From: SpSt-398 sp041752235
Lineage (GTDB): Bacteria; Bacteroidota; Bacteroidia; Chitinophagales; Chitinophagaceae
DNA: 64,000 bases
Assembly: GCA_041752235.1 (NCBI GenBank)
Contig: JBGSHM010000028.1
Span: 1-64,000 of the forward strand
Direction of reading: 5' to 3'
Part shown: one piece after another, positions 48,878-57,440 of the stretch
Numbering within the stretch: the stretch's first letter is position 1
Layout of the letters: each line of letters opens with the position of its first letter
The notes under the pieces: generated by a model
The model's input: only the letters and a program-made list of their open reading frames with translations
Database searches by the model: none
Told to the model about the DNA's origin: nothing
Made by a program: the position numbers and the translations under genes

Positions 48878-49780
48878 CTACTTCGTCAACGCCCTAAACA
48901 CTTCTTCCAAACTTTGATTTTGGCTTTGCAAAGAAACGACGTTGAGATTATGCTGCAAAGCGAGATCAAGGATTTGTTTCCGTAATCCTTCCGGATCGGT
49001 GGTTGCTAACTGCCACTCGTTTGTTCCCTGACGGGTCACGGCACCTGCGGCCGGCAGTTTTTCCAATAAATCCTTTTCGATCGTTTCCTGAAAACCCACT
49101 TTTACGACATGCCCATCTGATTGCTTACGCAAATTGGCCAAACTATCATTGGCCACGAGTTTTCCTTTGTTGATGATGATGACCCGGGTGCAAATAGCTT
49201 CGACTTCCTGGAGGATATGCGACGAAAACAAAACCGTCTTATCCTGTCCCTGTTTGCGGATCACCTCGCGAATCTCTACGATCTGGTTGGGGTCAAGTCC
49301 GGTCGTCGGTTCATCCAATATCAGTACCTCCGGATCATGTACGAGCGCAGCGGCTAATCCAACACGTTGTTTATACCCTTTTGATAATTGTCCGATTTTC
49401 TTGGCCGATTCCAACTGAAGTCCTACCAGGTCGATCACTTCTTCGATTCTTTTTTTGGCCTCTTTTACCTGGTGCACTTCGGCAATAAAGCCCAGGTATT
49501 CGCGCACATACATTTCATAATAGAGGGCATTCAGCTCGGGCAGGTAACCGATCTTTTTCTTGGTAGCGAGTGGGTCAGCGGCTACATCCATGCCACAAAC
49601 CTGGGCATTTCCGCCATCGGCCTGCAGATAGCCGGTGATGATCTTCATGGTGGTGGATTTTCCGGCGCCATTTGGGCCAAGAAACCCGACGATCTCTCCT
49701 TTATTGACTTCGAAGGAAATGGCGTCAACCGCCTTTTGTGTGCCGTAAGTTTTGAGAAGGTTTTGGACTTGAATCGACAT
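48878..49780 (-). CDS. gldA: GldA-like ABC transporter ATP-binding subunit
   Basis: A 300 aa ATPase. ATG 49780 (MSIQVQNLLKTYGTQKAVDA) is preferred. All motifs are standard: Walker A GPNGAGKST, signature LSKGYKQRVGLA, Walker B LILDEPTTGLDPNQ and H-loop SSHILQEVEAI. The sequence and the DPNQIVEIR segment match GldA, which with GldF and GldG supports gliding motility and T9SS-related functions. gldF and gldG are not adjacent, so an ordinary ABC-2 exporter subunit is the alternative. Confidence 0.85.
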   Translation of the reverse strand: MSIQVQNLLKTYGTQKAVDAISFEVNKGEIVGFLGPNGAGKSTTMKIITGYLQADGGNAQVCGMDVAADPLATKKKIGYLPELNALYYEMYVREYLGFIAEVHQVKEAKKRIEEVIDLVGLQLESAKKIGQLSKGYKQRVGLAAALVHDPEVLILDEPTTGLDPNQIVEIREVIRKQGQDKTVLFSSHILQEVEAICTRVIIINKGKLVANDSLANLRKQSDGHVVKVGFQETIEKDLLEKLPAAGAVTRQGTNEWQLATTDPEGLRKQILDLALQHNLNVVSLQSQNQSLEEVFRALTK

Positions 49781-49812
49781 ACTGCAAGGTAACCCCGATT
49801 TTTTAAATCTGT

Positions 49813-50910
49813 TTATGATTTTACGGCAACGGCGATACGTGAATCGGCAGTGCCATAGTAGAGAAACCATTTTCCTTTAAATACCACAAGCCCTTCTACA
49901 AAACAGACCTCGTTGACCTGTCCTGTTTTTTCATAGGGCTTATCCGGGCGAATGAACCAGGTCGACATGCGGTCGATCACTTCTGCGGGACTGTTGCGGT
50001 CGAGCAATATCTGGCTGGCAGCATAGGTGCCTTCCGGTAAGGTGGTATCCCCTTTGGATGGGACATTACGGCTATTATACAGTAACAAAATGCCCTTGCC
50101 CGTTAGCATAGCGGCAGGTCCGGGCTCAACCAGGTCACTGTCGAACATTCCTTTACGAGGTCCAAACACAGAAAGAAGGCCACCCTCTTTTTTCTCCACC
50201 GGTGTCCAATTCACCAGGTCATCCGACCAGGCCAGAAAAATATCCGTATCTCCCCAATACATCCAATATTTTCCCAGGATCTTTTGGGCCATTATCCTGC
50301 TTCCATCATATTGGGCAATGATTGCCCCTGATTTACTCCAGTGGTTCAGGTATTTTCCACCCAATGCTGTTGAAAAAACGGGACCGTGTTTTGTCCAATG
50401 ACGAAGATCGGTGGAACTGGCGATCAGTAACCTGGCTTTGTCCCCATCATAGGAGGTATAGGTCAGGTAGTAAATTCCTTGCTCTGTTTCTACGATCCGT
50501 GGGTCTTCACAACCGCCTTCCCATTCCCAGCGGTTCATGGAATCTTTATCCGGATATAAAACCGGTTCCGGATACTTGGAGAAATGAAGTCCATCCAGGC
50601 TCCAGGCCAATCCGATCCGGGATGTGCCGGCAAATTTTCCAACAGTATCCTCAGCCCGGTACAACAGAAAGACGGTATCCCCTTTGACCACTGCTGCTGG
50701 ATTGAACACATCTTTGGCTTCCCAGAAAACATTCTCTCCTCTGATTGGGCAGAGAAAGACCTGTTTACCATCAGGAACCAATACCGGGTTAATGGAATCT
50801 ACCTTGGTGAAAGGAAGAAGAAAACCATCCTTGTGTTGTGCCAATGGCTGACAGGAATAAATGACCATTGTTAAGGCAACCAGGGGTAAAAGAGATCGGT
50901 AGTTTATCAA
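49813..50910 (-). CDS. GH130-like glycoside phosphorylase/hydrolase lipoprotein
   Basis: A 365 aa protein with a lipoprotein signal (LVALTMVIYSC, Cys20). The five-bladed propeller fold of GH130/GH43-like enzymes is shown by VFNPAAVVKGDTVFLLYRAE, TSRIGLAWSLDGLHFSKYPE and the family motif GGCEDPRIVE. GH130 members act on beta-mannosides, some by phosphorolysis. The lipoprotein signal suggests an envelope location, where hydrolysis is likelier than phosphorolysis. The linkage and substrate are not determined. It diverges from nhaD. Confidence 0.85.
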   Translation of the reverse strand: MINYRSLLPLVALTMVIYSCQPLAQHKDGFLLPFTKVDSINPVLVPDGKQVFLCPIRGENVFWEAKDVFNPAAVVKGDTVFLLYRAEDTVGKFAGTSRIGLAWSLDGLHFSKYPEPVLYPDKDSMNRWEWEGGCEDPRIVETEQGIYYLTYTSYDGDKARLLIASSTDLRHWTKHGPVFSTALGGKYLNHWSKSGAIIAQYDGSRIMAQKILGKYWMYWGDTDIFLAWSDDLVNWTPVEKKEGGLLSVFGPRKGMFDSDLVEPGPAAMLTGKGILLLYNSRNVPSKGDTTLPEGTYAASQILLDRNSPAEVIDRMSTWFIRPDKPYEKTGQVNEVCFVEGLVVFKGKWFLYYGTADSRIAVAVKS

Positions 50911-50961
50911 TTGGCGTGGGTTAATTGTATTTTTGGCAAATCATTGTAAAAATACTTTATC

Positions 50962-52233
50962 ATGGCTATGTTGATCACGGTATTATTTATCCTGGGCTAT
51001 GCGGCAATCGTGCTGGAGCATAATATTCATATTAACAAGGCCGCTTCGGCGCTGGTTACGGCTGTGGTGTGCTGGGCTGTTTTTGCCCTGGCCACTGAAG
51101 ATAAGGAAAGGGTGGCAGAAAGTTTGACCGAACACCTGGGAGATGTGTCGGGTATCCTGTTTTTTCTGTTGGGTGCCATGGTGATCGTCGAGTTGATTGA
51201 TGCGCATGATGGATTTGAGTTGATCACCGAGCGAATTAGTACTACCAATAAGCGAAAACTGGTTTGGGTGGTAGGGCTGTTCGCCTTTTTTCTTTCAGCA
51301 GTATTGGATAACCTCACCACAACGATCGTCATGGTTTCTTTGCTCCGCAAAATAATACCCGGGCATCGTGACCGGCTGTTATTCGCCGGGCTTACGGTGA
51401 TTGCGGCCAATGCGGGAGGTGCCTGGTCACCCATTGGAGATGTGACGACCACCATGTTGTGGATCGGTGGACAGATCAGCGCAGGTAATATCATTCTTAA
51501 AACATTTCTTCCCAGTTTGATTAGCTTCATCGTACCTGCCCTTGTCATCAGCGCCCGTATGAAAGGGAAACTGGAAATGCCTGCTAAAAAACCGCTTCCT
51601 GCCGGATCAACGGCCCTGCAACGCAATGGGGTATTCTTTTTAGGTGTAGCCGTTTTACTCTTTGTTCCGATATTCAAAACGATCACGCATCTGCCTCCAT
51701 TTATGGGCATTTTATTTGGACTTGGTTTAATGTGGATCGTAACGGAGATGATACACAGTGGAAAGGATGATGCCGATAAGGATGTACTCTCCGTCAATTA
51801 TGCCCTGCGCAAAGTGGATTCGCCCAGTATTCTTTTTTTTCTGGGCATTTTATTGGCTGTGGCCACTTTACAGTCAACTGGAGTATTACAGCAAACCGCC
51901 GCGTGGATGGACAATAAGATAGGTGATATCCGGGTGATCACGATGATGATCGGTTTATTATCGGCGATAGTGGATAATGTCCCGTTGGTTGCCGCGGCGC
52001 AGGGTATGTATGGATTGGAACAGTTTCCGAAGGATCATTTCTTCTGGGAATTTCTGGCCTATTGCGCCGGAACGGGGGGCAGTTGTCTCATCATCGGCTC
52101 GGCAGCCGGTGTAGCTGCCATGGGAATGGAACGGATCGACTTCTTTTGGTATTTAAGAAATATCAGCTGGCTGGCACTGATCGGTTATCTGGCCGGTGCG
52201 GCGGCGTTTTTGTTGCAGGCGTCAGTAATTTGA
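50962..52233 (+). CDS. nhaD: NhaD-type Na+/H+ antiporter
   Basis: A 423 aa inner-membrane protein with about 11-12 helices and the NhaD signatures DNLTTTIVMVSLLRKI, NAGGAWSPIGDVTTTMLWI, DNVPLVAAAQGMYG and GTGGSCLIIGSAAGVAAMGM. NhaD exchanges Na+ (or Li+) for H+ and is common in marine and halotolerant or alkaliphilic bacteria. The stop lies 3 nt from the convergent carbonic anhydrase stop. A TATTTTTG box at 50928-50935 may be its promoter. Confidence 0.95.
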   Translation: MAMLITVLFILGYAAIVLEHNIHINKAASALVTAVVCWAVFALATEDKERVAESLTEHLGDVSGILFFLLGAMVIVELIDAHDGFELITERISTTNKRKLVWVVGLFAFFLSAVLDNLTTTIVMVSLLRKIIPGHRDRLLFAGLTVIAANAGGAWSPIGDVTTTMLWIGGQISAGNIILKTFLPSLISFIVPALVISARMKGKLEMPAKKPLPAGSTALQRNGVFFLGVAVLLFVPIFKTITHLPPFMGILFGLGLMWIVTEMIHSGKDDADKDVLSVNYALRKVDSPSILFFLGILLAVATLQSTGVLQQTAAWMDNKIGDIRVITMMIGLLSAIVDNVPLVAAAQGMYGLEQFPKDHFFWEFLAYCAGTGGSCLIIGSAAGVAAMGMERIDFFWYLRNISWLALIGYLAGAAAFLLQASVI

Positions 52234-52236
52234 TCA

Positions 52237-52872
52237 TTAGTGCGCATGAAACTCATACAAGGGATCAATATCCATTCCGGCTTTTAATTCCGCAATGGGT
52301 TTGATGATCCCGTCCTGAAGGTCATATATCCATCCATGGAGATCGGGTTGGTTATCTTTTTTCCAGGCATTTTGTATGATCGCGGTCTTGGCGAGATTAA
52401 ATACCTGCTCGCGGATATTGATCTCCGCGAGGCGGTCCACTCTTTTCTCCTTATCCTCGATGGCTTCGAGCTCCTCGCGGTGATATCGATAAATATCTTT
52501 GATATTTCGAAGCCACATATTGAGTACCAAATTGAAATCATTGTTTGACATGGCCGCCTTGATACCCCCGCAACCATAGTGTCCGCAGACCACAATGTGT
52601 TTTACTTTTAAATGATTAACCGCGAAATCGAGGACAGCCATCAGGTTGACGTCGGTATTAACAACCAGATTGGCCACATTACGGTGGATGAAGATCTCAC
52701 CCGGATCGGTCTGGGTGATCATGTCTGGTGGCACCCGGCTGTCACTACATCCGATCCAGAGGAACTCTGGTGTTTGTACATGCATGAGCTTTTCAAAAAA
52801 GGCAGGATCATCGTCCTTCTTTTTTTTCGCCCAGTCTTTATTGTCATGGAGTAGAACCTCGTAGGATTTCAT
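52237..52872 (-). CDS. can: Beta-class carbonic anhydrase
   Basis: A 211 aa cytoplasmic enzyme that interconverts CO2 and bicarbonate. The zinc ligands are in IGCSDSRVPPDMI and GHYGCGGIKAAM (Cys, Asp, His, Cys pattern). The N-terminus (MKSYEVLLHDNKDWAKKKKD) and C-terminal ELKAGMDIDPLYEFH match the Can-like subgroup. It converges with nhaD and is not closely similar to the second carbonic anhydrase at 53542, so the window encodes two distinct enzymes of this class. Confidence 0.96.
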   Translation of the reverse strand: MKSYEVLLHDNKDWAKKKKDDDPAFFEKLMHVQTPEFLWIGCSDSRVPPDMITQTDPGEIFIHRNVANLVVNTDVNLMAVLDFAVNHLKVKHIVVCGHYGCGGIKAAMSNNDFNLVLNMWLRNIKDIYRYHREELEAIEDKEKRVDRLAEINIREQVFNLAKTAIIQNAWKKDNQPDLHGWIYDLQDGIIKPIAELKAGMDIDPLYEFHAH

Positions 52873-52975
52873 ACCCTAAAAATAGGGGAATGCGTTGTAA
52901 CTCAATTTTTTTGATTGTTGGATGGATTTTAAATAAAAATGACATTTTTTTAAACAAAATCAAGTACAGGGATGT

Positions 52976-52983
52976 TAAATTTG
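52976..52983 (+). promoter_or_regulatory. Candidate -7 box upstream of the small His-rich protein gene
   Basis: TAAATTTG fits TAnnTTTG and lies 73 nt before ATG 53057 in the 184 nt divergent gap with can. The -33 side is T-rich (TTTTTTTAAAC) but not exact. Confidence 0.35.
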
Positions 52984-53056
52984 CCTCCCGTCAATCAGGC
53001 AAAACCGGGACTGACCCCCTGAGAAAATAAGCCTATATTTGACCGCATTCAACAAA

Positions 53057-53425
53057 ATGAAGAAACGCCGGAAGTTACATACTCGTCTACAGGTCTTTTC
53101 CGCCATCGGAATGATCGTAGCCCTTAGTTGGCTGACGGTGAGCATGCCCTTTGTGTATGCCAGCCAGCAGGAATGGGCCAAAATAAACCAGACTACGCCG
53201 GATTCTCCGCTGACCGGGAACGAGGAAGAATCTTCCTGCCCGATGGGAAATGCCACTGAAGAAAAAGCACCTACCAGCACCAACCTTTCCGAAGAGTATT
53301 TACACGACCATTTTTCCACGCATCATTTCAGTTCCGAGTTATCCAGCTTTCACAAGCATGATGACGATGGTACCTATATCGCCTTTCACGGCGAAATGCT
53401 AGTTCCGCCTCCGAACATAGCTTAA
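53057..53425 (+). CDS. Small exported His-rich protein with C-terminal PPPN motif
   Basis: A 122 aa protein. ATG 53057 (MKKRRKLHTRL) is chosen over a TTG six codons upstream. A basic N-terminus and one hydrophobic segment (about 13-35, FSAIGMIVALSWLTVSMPFV) form a signal sequence or anchor. An acidic linker follows, then a His-rich tail (YLHDHFSTHHF, FHKHDDDG) and the end VPPPNIA. It is the first gene before carbonic anhydrase and SulP. Zinc binding is one idea; a regulatory leader role is another. The protein at 60477-60767 has the same plan. I do not recognise a named family. Confidence 0.7.
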   Translation: MKKRRKLHTRLQVFSAIGMIVALSWLTVSMPFVYASQQEWAKINQTTPDSPLTGNEEESSCPMGNATEEKAPTSTNLSEEYLHDHFSTHHFSSELSSFHKHDDDGTYIAFHGEMLVPPPNIA

Positions 53426-53541
53426 GATCACCTGTTTTATCGAACGCGCGGGAGCCTTATCGGTTTTATCCCGGGCAAATTAACTGACCCGATTTATTTA
53501 TCGGCATATGGCTTATTCGTCGTGTGCCCCAAAAAAATTGT

Positions 53542-54210
53542 ATGAGAAAGCATTCAAAAGAATACCTGGCTCACCTGACACCCGAGAAGTGTTTTGAGAT
53601 CCTCGTAGAAGGTAACCAGCGTTTTGTGAGTAACCTGAACAAAGACCATGACCACCTGGAAATGATCAATGAAACCCGGGAAGGACAATACCCTTTTGCG
53701 GTGGTATTGAGCTGTATGGATTCACGCACCTCGGTAGAGTTGATCTTTGATCAGGGACTGGGCGATCTGTTTAGCATTCGAGTAGCAGGGAATATCGTGA
53801 ATGAGGATATACTCGCCAGCCTGGAGTATGCTGTTAAATATGTGGGCAGCAAAGTATTAATGGTATTAGGACATACCGAGTGTGGCGCCATTCGCAGTGC
53901 CCAGGCGGGAGTTAAAGACGGTCATATCACCGGTTTGCTGAAAAGGATTGAGCCCTCGATCAGCAAAGCCCTCCTGTCGGGTGAAAAGAACGGGTTTCTG
54001 TTTAAAGACAAAGTGGCCTATACCAATGTAGAGAACAGCCTGGAAGAAATCCTGACCGGTAGTCAGATCATTCGTGCCATGTTTGAGAAAGGCGAGATCG
54101 GCATTATCGGAGGCGTGTACAATGTGGACAATGGTAAAGTTGATTTCTTTAAAAACCTGACAGGCTCCAAGACAAGTGATGTGGCCCCGATGAAAGCGCA
54201 TGCAGTTTGA
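53542..54210 (+). CDS. Beta-class carbonic anhydrase associated with SulP
   Basis: A 222 aa enzyme. ATG 53542 (MRKHSKEYLAHLTPEKCFEI) is preferred over a GTG six codons upstream. Zinc and active-site motifs are VLSCMDSRTSVELIFDQGLG and LGHTECGAIRSA. The N-terminal region with VEGNQRFVSN marks the clade often encoded beside SulP transporters. It lies 99 nt upstream of the SulP gene, with an inverted repeat between, and probably supplies or consumes the bicarbonate that SulP carries. Confidence 0.94.
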   Translation: MRKHSKEYLAHLTPEKCFEILVEGNQRFVSNLNKDHDHLEMINETREGQYPFAVVLSCMDSRTSVELIFDQGLGDLFSIRVAGNIVNEDILASLEYAVKYVGSKVLMVLGHTECGAIRSAQAGVKDGHITGLLKRIEPSISKALLSGEKNGFLFKDKVAYTNVENSLEEILTGSQIIRAMFEKGEIGIIGGVYNVDNGKVDFFKNLTGSKTSDVAPMKAHAV

Positions 54211-54213
54211 CCA

Positions 54214-54300
54214 GTATTATTAATTATTAATTATTGATTATGAAAGCAGAAAGCCTTTCCAATCAATAATCAATAATCAGTAATAAATAATTAATTAATA
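54214..54300. repeat. TTATTGATTATTAATTA inverted repeat pair
   Basis: The left arm (TATTATTAATTATTAATTAT TGATTATG) and right arm (AATCAATAATCAATAATCAG TAATAAATAATTAATTAATA) are near-complementary across about 20 nt. The unit starts 3 nt after the carbonic anhydrase stop and ends 9 nt before the SulP start, inside an otherwise clear operon. Confidence 0.75.
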
Positions 54301-54309
54301 GTAAATGAA

Positions 54310-55884
54310 ATGAAGAATTATATTCAACATATTCGCACTGACCTGCTTTCGGGGCTGGTTGTTTTTTTGGTGGCCCTTCCCCTTTGCTTAGGCATTGCTG
54401 TAGCCAGTGGGGCGCCTCCTTTTGCCGGTATCATTACTGGTGTGATCGCCGGAATTTTGGTGGGTGTCCTTAGCGGATCTAATGTAAGTGTATCCGGACC
54501 AGCGGCTGGTTTGATCGCCATTATACTGGCAGCCATTACAGATATGGGGTATGAACCCTTTCTGTTGGCCGTGGTCATTGCCGGGGGTATCCAATTGCTA
54601 TTGGGTTTCATAAAAGCGGGAAGCATTTCCGCTTACTTCCCTACCAGTGTAATCGAGGGGATGCTGGCCGCGATCGGTATCATCATCATTAAAAAAGAGA
54701 TTCCCCATGCTATCGGCTATGATAAAGCCCACGAAGGAGATTTCTTTTCGTATGAGCTACTGAGCGATGATAAAGGATTCTTCACGGAGATCATTCACTC
54801 TTTTAATTACGCGCATGCCGGAGCGATCCTGGTTACAGTAGTATCGCTTGGTATCCTGATCGCATTCAACAAGATCGCTTTTCTTAAGAAAATTAAATTC
54901 ATTCCCGGCGCTTTGGTAGCTGTTACCGTGGGTATTATCCTGAATGAGATATTCAGAGCAACCGGTTCATCCTTAGCGATCTCACAGGATCACCTGGTTA
55001 CCCTGCCCACCGCTTCCAACTTCAACGAATTTATCGGGCAATTCCATACTCCCTCTTTTGAAGGGATCATGAACCCCGATACCTGGATCGTGGGGGTAAC
55101 GATCGCCATTGTGGCCAGTATCGAAACCCTGCTCTGTCTCGAAGCCGGGGATAAAATGGATCCCTGGAAAAGGTATTCAAGCGCCAATACAGAATTGAAA
55201 GCGCAAGGCCTGGGTAATGTTCTGGCGGGATTGATCGGTGGTTTACCCATGACCTCTGTGATCGTTCGTACCTCGGCGAATGTGAATGCCGGGGTACGTA
55301 CAAAAATGTCAACTATTATACACGGGATACTCCTGCTGCTGACCGTAATCATCATACCCGGTTTATTGAATAAGATACCTATGGCCTGTCTGGCCGCAAT
55401 ACTGATCATGATCGGTATCAAACTGGCCAGTCCCAAAGTATTCAAACATATGTGGAAGACGGGGAAACATCAGTTTATTCCGTTTGTCGTCACCGTTATT
55501 GCCGTTGTGTTCACCGATCTGCTGAAAGGCGTAGGTATCGGTCTGGTGGTAAGCATAATCTTTATCCTGCGCGGCAATATGAAACTGGCTTATTTCTTTA
55601 AAAAGGAAAAACACCACGAAGGAGAAACCATTCATATCGACCTGGCGCAGGAAGTTTCTTTCCTGAATAAAGCGGCGATCAAACAAACCTTAGCGCACCT
55701 GCCAAAAAACAGCAAGGTAGTGATCAACGCAGCCAATACGGTGTATATTGATTATGATGTGTTGGAATTGCTGCGTGATTTCCTGGAATTTGGTTCAAAA
55801 GAAAAGAACATTGATGTGACGTTGGCGAATTTTAAGCCGGCGTATAAGATGGAGGATGCGGATCATGTGTATTCGGAGGCGTAG
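54310..55884 (+). CDS. SulP-family anion transporter (bicarbonate candidate)
   Basis: A 524 aa inner-membrane protein with about 12-14 helices. SulP motifs: DLLSGLVVFLVALPLCLGIA, SGSNVSVSGPAAGLIAIILA and IVASIETLLCLEAGDKMD. The C-terminal STAS domain (about 435-520, VVINAANTVYIDYDVLELLR) is short but present. Family members carry sulfate, bicarbonate or C4-dicarboxylates. The carbonic anhydrase upstream and nhaD nearby favour bicarbonate, possibly Na+-coupled as in BicA. That is inference from context. Confidence 0.9.
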   Translation: MKNYIQHIRTDLLSGLVVFLVALPLCLGIAVASGAPPFAGIITGVIAGILVGVLSGSNVSVSGPAAGLIAIILAAITDMGYEPFLLAVVIAGGIQLLLGFIKAGSISAYFPTSVIEGMLAAIGIIIIKKEIPHAIGYDKAHEGDFFSYELLSDDKGFFTEIIHSFNYAHAGAILVTVVSLGILIAFNKIAFLKKIKFIPGALVAVTVGIILNEIFRATGSSLAISQDHLVTLPTASNFNEFIGQFHTPSFEGIMNPDTWIVGVTIAIVASIETLLCLEAGDKMDPWKRYSSANTELKAQGLGNVLAGLIGGLPMTSVIVRTSANVNAGVRTKMSTIIHGILLLLTVIIIPGLLNKIPMACLAAILIMIGIKLASPKVFKHMWKTGKHQFIPFVVTVIAVVFTDLLKGVGIGLVVSIIFILRGNMKLAYFFKKEKHHEGETIHIDLAQEVSFLNKAAIKQTLAHLPKNSKVVINAANTVYIDYDVLELLRDFLEFGSKEKNIDVTLANFKPAYKMEDADHVYSEA

Positions 55885-55962
55885 TTTACCGCCAGGACAC
55901 AATGACGCCAGGCAACACCAACTCTTTGCGCTTCCTTGCGTCTTGGCGCCATAGCGGTAAAA
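55885..55962. repeat. ACCGCC-family imperfect palindrome
   Basis: Left arm TTTACCGCCAGGACACAATG ACGCCAGG, right arm CCTTGCGTCTTGGCGCCATA GCGGTAAA. It fills the gap between converging SulP and TolC genes and touches both stop codons. Confidence 0.75.
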
Positions 55963-57369
55963 TTATATGCCCCCTACCGCCCAGGTAATCGCATAACCTG
56001 TTTTGAAAAACTTAGCCCTCAGTTCCTGCAGTTTCTGCAGGGCCTCGAGGGTTTTGTTTTCGCGGGTATTCACCAAAAACAAGGAACTCTCCCCGGATTC
56101 AAAACGCAACTCTTCCGCCCTTTGAAGGGCCAGGTAATTTCGATAGGCCTGTTCCTGGATACGGATCTGTTGCTGCAGGGTTTTCCATTCGTTGTAATAG
56201 GACCTGATTTTATTGCCGATCTCGAGTTCCTTTTGATCTTGTTGCCAACGCGTCTCATCGATCTTGAGTTTGGCCTTTCGGTATTCGCCACGACCTTCAG
56301 AAAGTCGCAAGGGGATACCAAGCGTGAGCCCATATTGAAAACTGTTCTCAAACAAAGGCCCGGTGGCCGTTTTTAGAATATCATATCCTTTTCCCAATTG
56401 GTTATACTTAAAATCCACAGTGGGCAACAGCCCCTGAAATTTCAGTTTCTTCTCTACGTCCAGCGCGCTGAGTTTATAATCATACACACGAAGGGCCGGG
56501 TGTTGGGTCATGGCCATGTCAAGCAAGGAGTCCAACCTTGGTTCAGCGATCAGGTTGGTATTGATCATCTGCCATTCGCCTGAAGGACGAACAGCGGCGG
56601 GAAGTTCGTAAGGTGCACCCTTGTCGGTCCATAAAAAGGTGGAAAGCAATAATCCTGCATTTCTGTATTCCAGCAGGGCCTGATCCCGGAGGTATTCAAA
56701 ATTCTGTAGCTGGGCAAGCGCCTCTGTTGTATCGATGGCTGCGCGGTCACCAAGCAGGTAGGCATTCCTAACCAACGACAACCTTTTCCGGTTTACCTGA
56801 ACAGCATCTTCCAGTATTTTATATTGTTGAAACTGTTTGGCCCATTCCCAGTAAGCCTCCATAGCATTCAGGAAAAGATCGTTCAATAGCATACGTCTTT
56901 CCTGTTCGGATGCCTCTTGAAAGATCTGGGCGGTTTTTAAGGCTGCTCGTCTTTTATCCATTAAAAGATTCTTGGCCAGCGGTACCGATAAACCAATATA
57001 ACTGGTTTCGCCGGTTGTTTCTGTTGGATCGGTACGACTTCCCGAAAGATATTCCAATCCCGCCTCTACTTCAATTCCAAACCAGGTGGGGATGTTGACG
57101 GAAGGGCGGTTGTAATAGTAATAATCGGATCCGTCGAATGTTTTCTGTGCGGATGTATTTTTTAAATAGGGGTCAAAGGCTCCGCGGGATATGGTAATAT
57201 CCGCCTTGGCCTTTTCCACCAGGATATCCGCTTGTTTGGCTACCGGGTGAAGGGTGCGAATGATCTGAAGTACTTCTTCCGGGGCAAGGGTCTGGTTGTC
57301 GGGCTGCGCCGATAACAAGGTTGCTTTACTTAAAATGAATAATAGAAATAGAAAAATATGTTTTTTCAT
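55963..57369 (-). CDS. TolC-family outer membrane channel
   Basis: A 468 aa protein with a signal peptide (FLFLLFILSKATLLSAQ) and the duplicated helical/OEP layout: LNDLFLNAMEAYWEWAKQFQ in the first repeat and KIRSYYNEWKTLQQQIRIQE in the second. It is the outer membrane component of a type I-like export system with the HlyD-type adaptor (72 nt upstream) and the ABC protein. It is the last gene of the operon. The substrate is unknown; no obvious small cargo gene is nearby apart from the 96 aa protein at the operon start. Confidence 0.9.
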   Translation of the reverse strand: MKKHIFLFLLFILSKATLLSAQPDNQTLAPEEVLQIIRTLHPVAKQADILVEKAKADITISRGAFDPYLKNTSAQKTFDGSDYYYYNRPSVNIPTWFGIEVEAGLEYLSGSRTDPTETTGETSYIGLSVPLAKNLLMDKRRAALKTAQIFQEASEQERRMLLNDLFLNAMEAYWEWAKQFQQYKILEDAVQVNRKRLSLVRNAYLLGDRAAIDTTEALAQLQNFEYLRDQALLEYRNAGLLLSTFLWTDKGAPYELPAAVRPSGEWQMINTNLIAEPRLDSLLDMAMTQHPALRVYDYKLSALDVEKKLKFQGLLPTVDFKYNQLGKGYDILKTATGPLFENSFQYGLTLGIPLRLSEGRGEYRKAKLKIDETRWQQDQKELEIGNKIRSYYNEWKTLQQQIRIQEQAYRNYLALQRAEELRFESGESSLFLVNTRENKTLEALQKLQELRAKFFKTGYAITWAVGGI

Positions 57370-57390
57370 CCTGGTTGAGGTTAATGCACA

Positions 57391-57423
57391 ATCAACAAAT
57401 AATAATTAGTAATCAATAATCAG
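57391..57423. repeat. TTATTGATTATTAATTA-family tract (single arm)
   Basis: ATCAACAAATAATAATTAGT AATCAATAATCAG lies between the HlyD-like and TolC genes. It matches one arm of the family at 46978 and 54214. No inverted partner is present. Confidence 0.5.
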
Positions 57424-57440
57424 TCTCTATTCCAGCCTTA

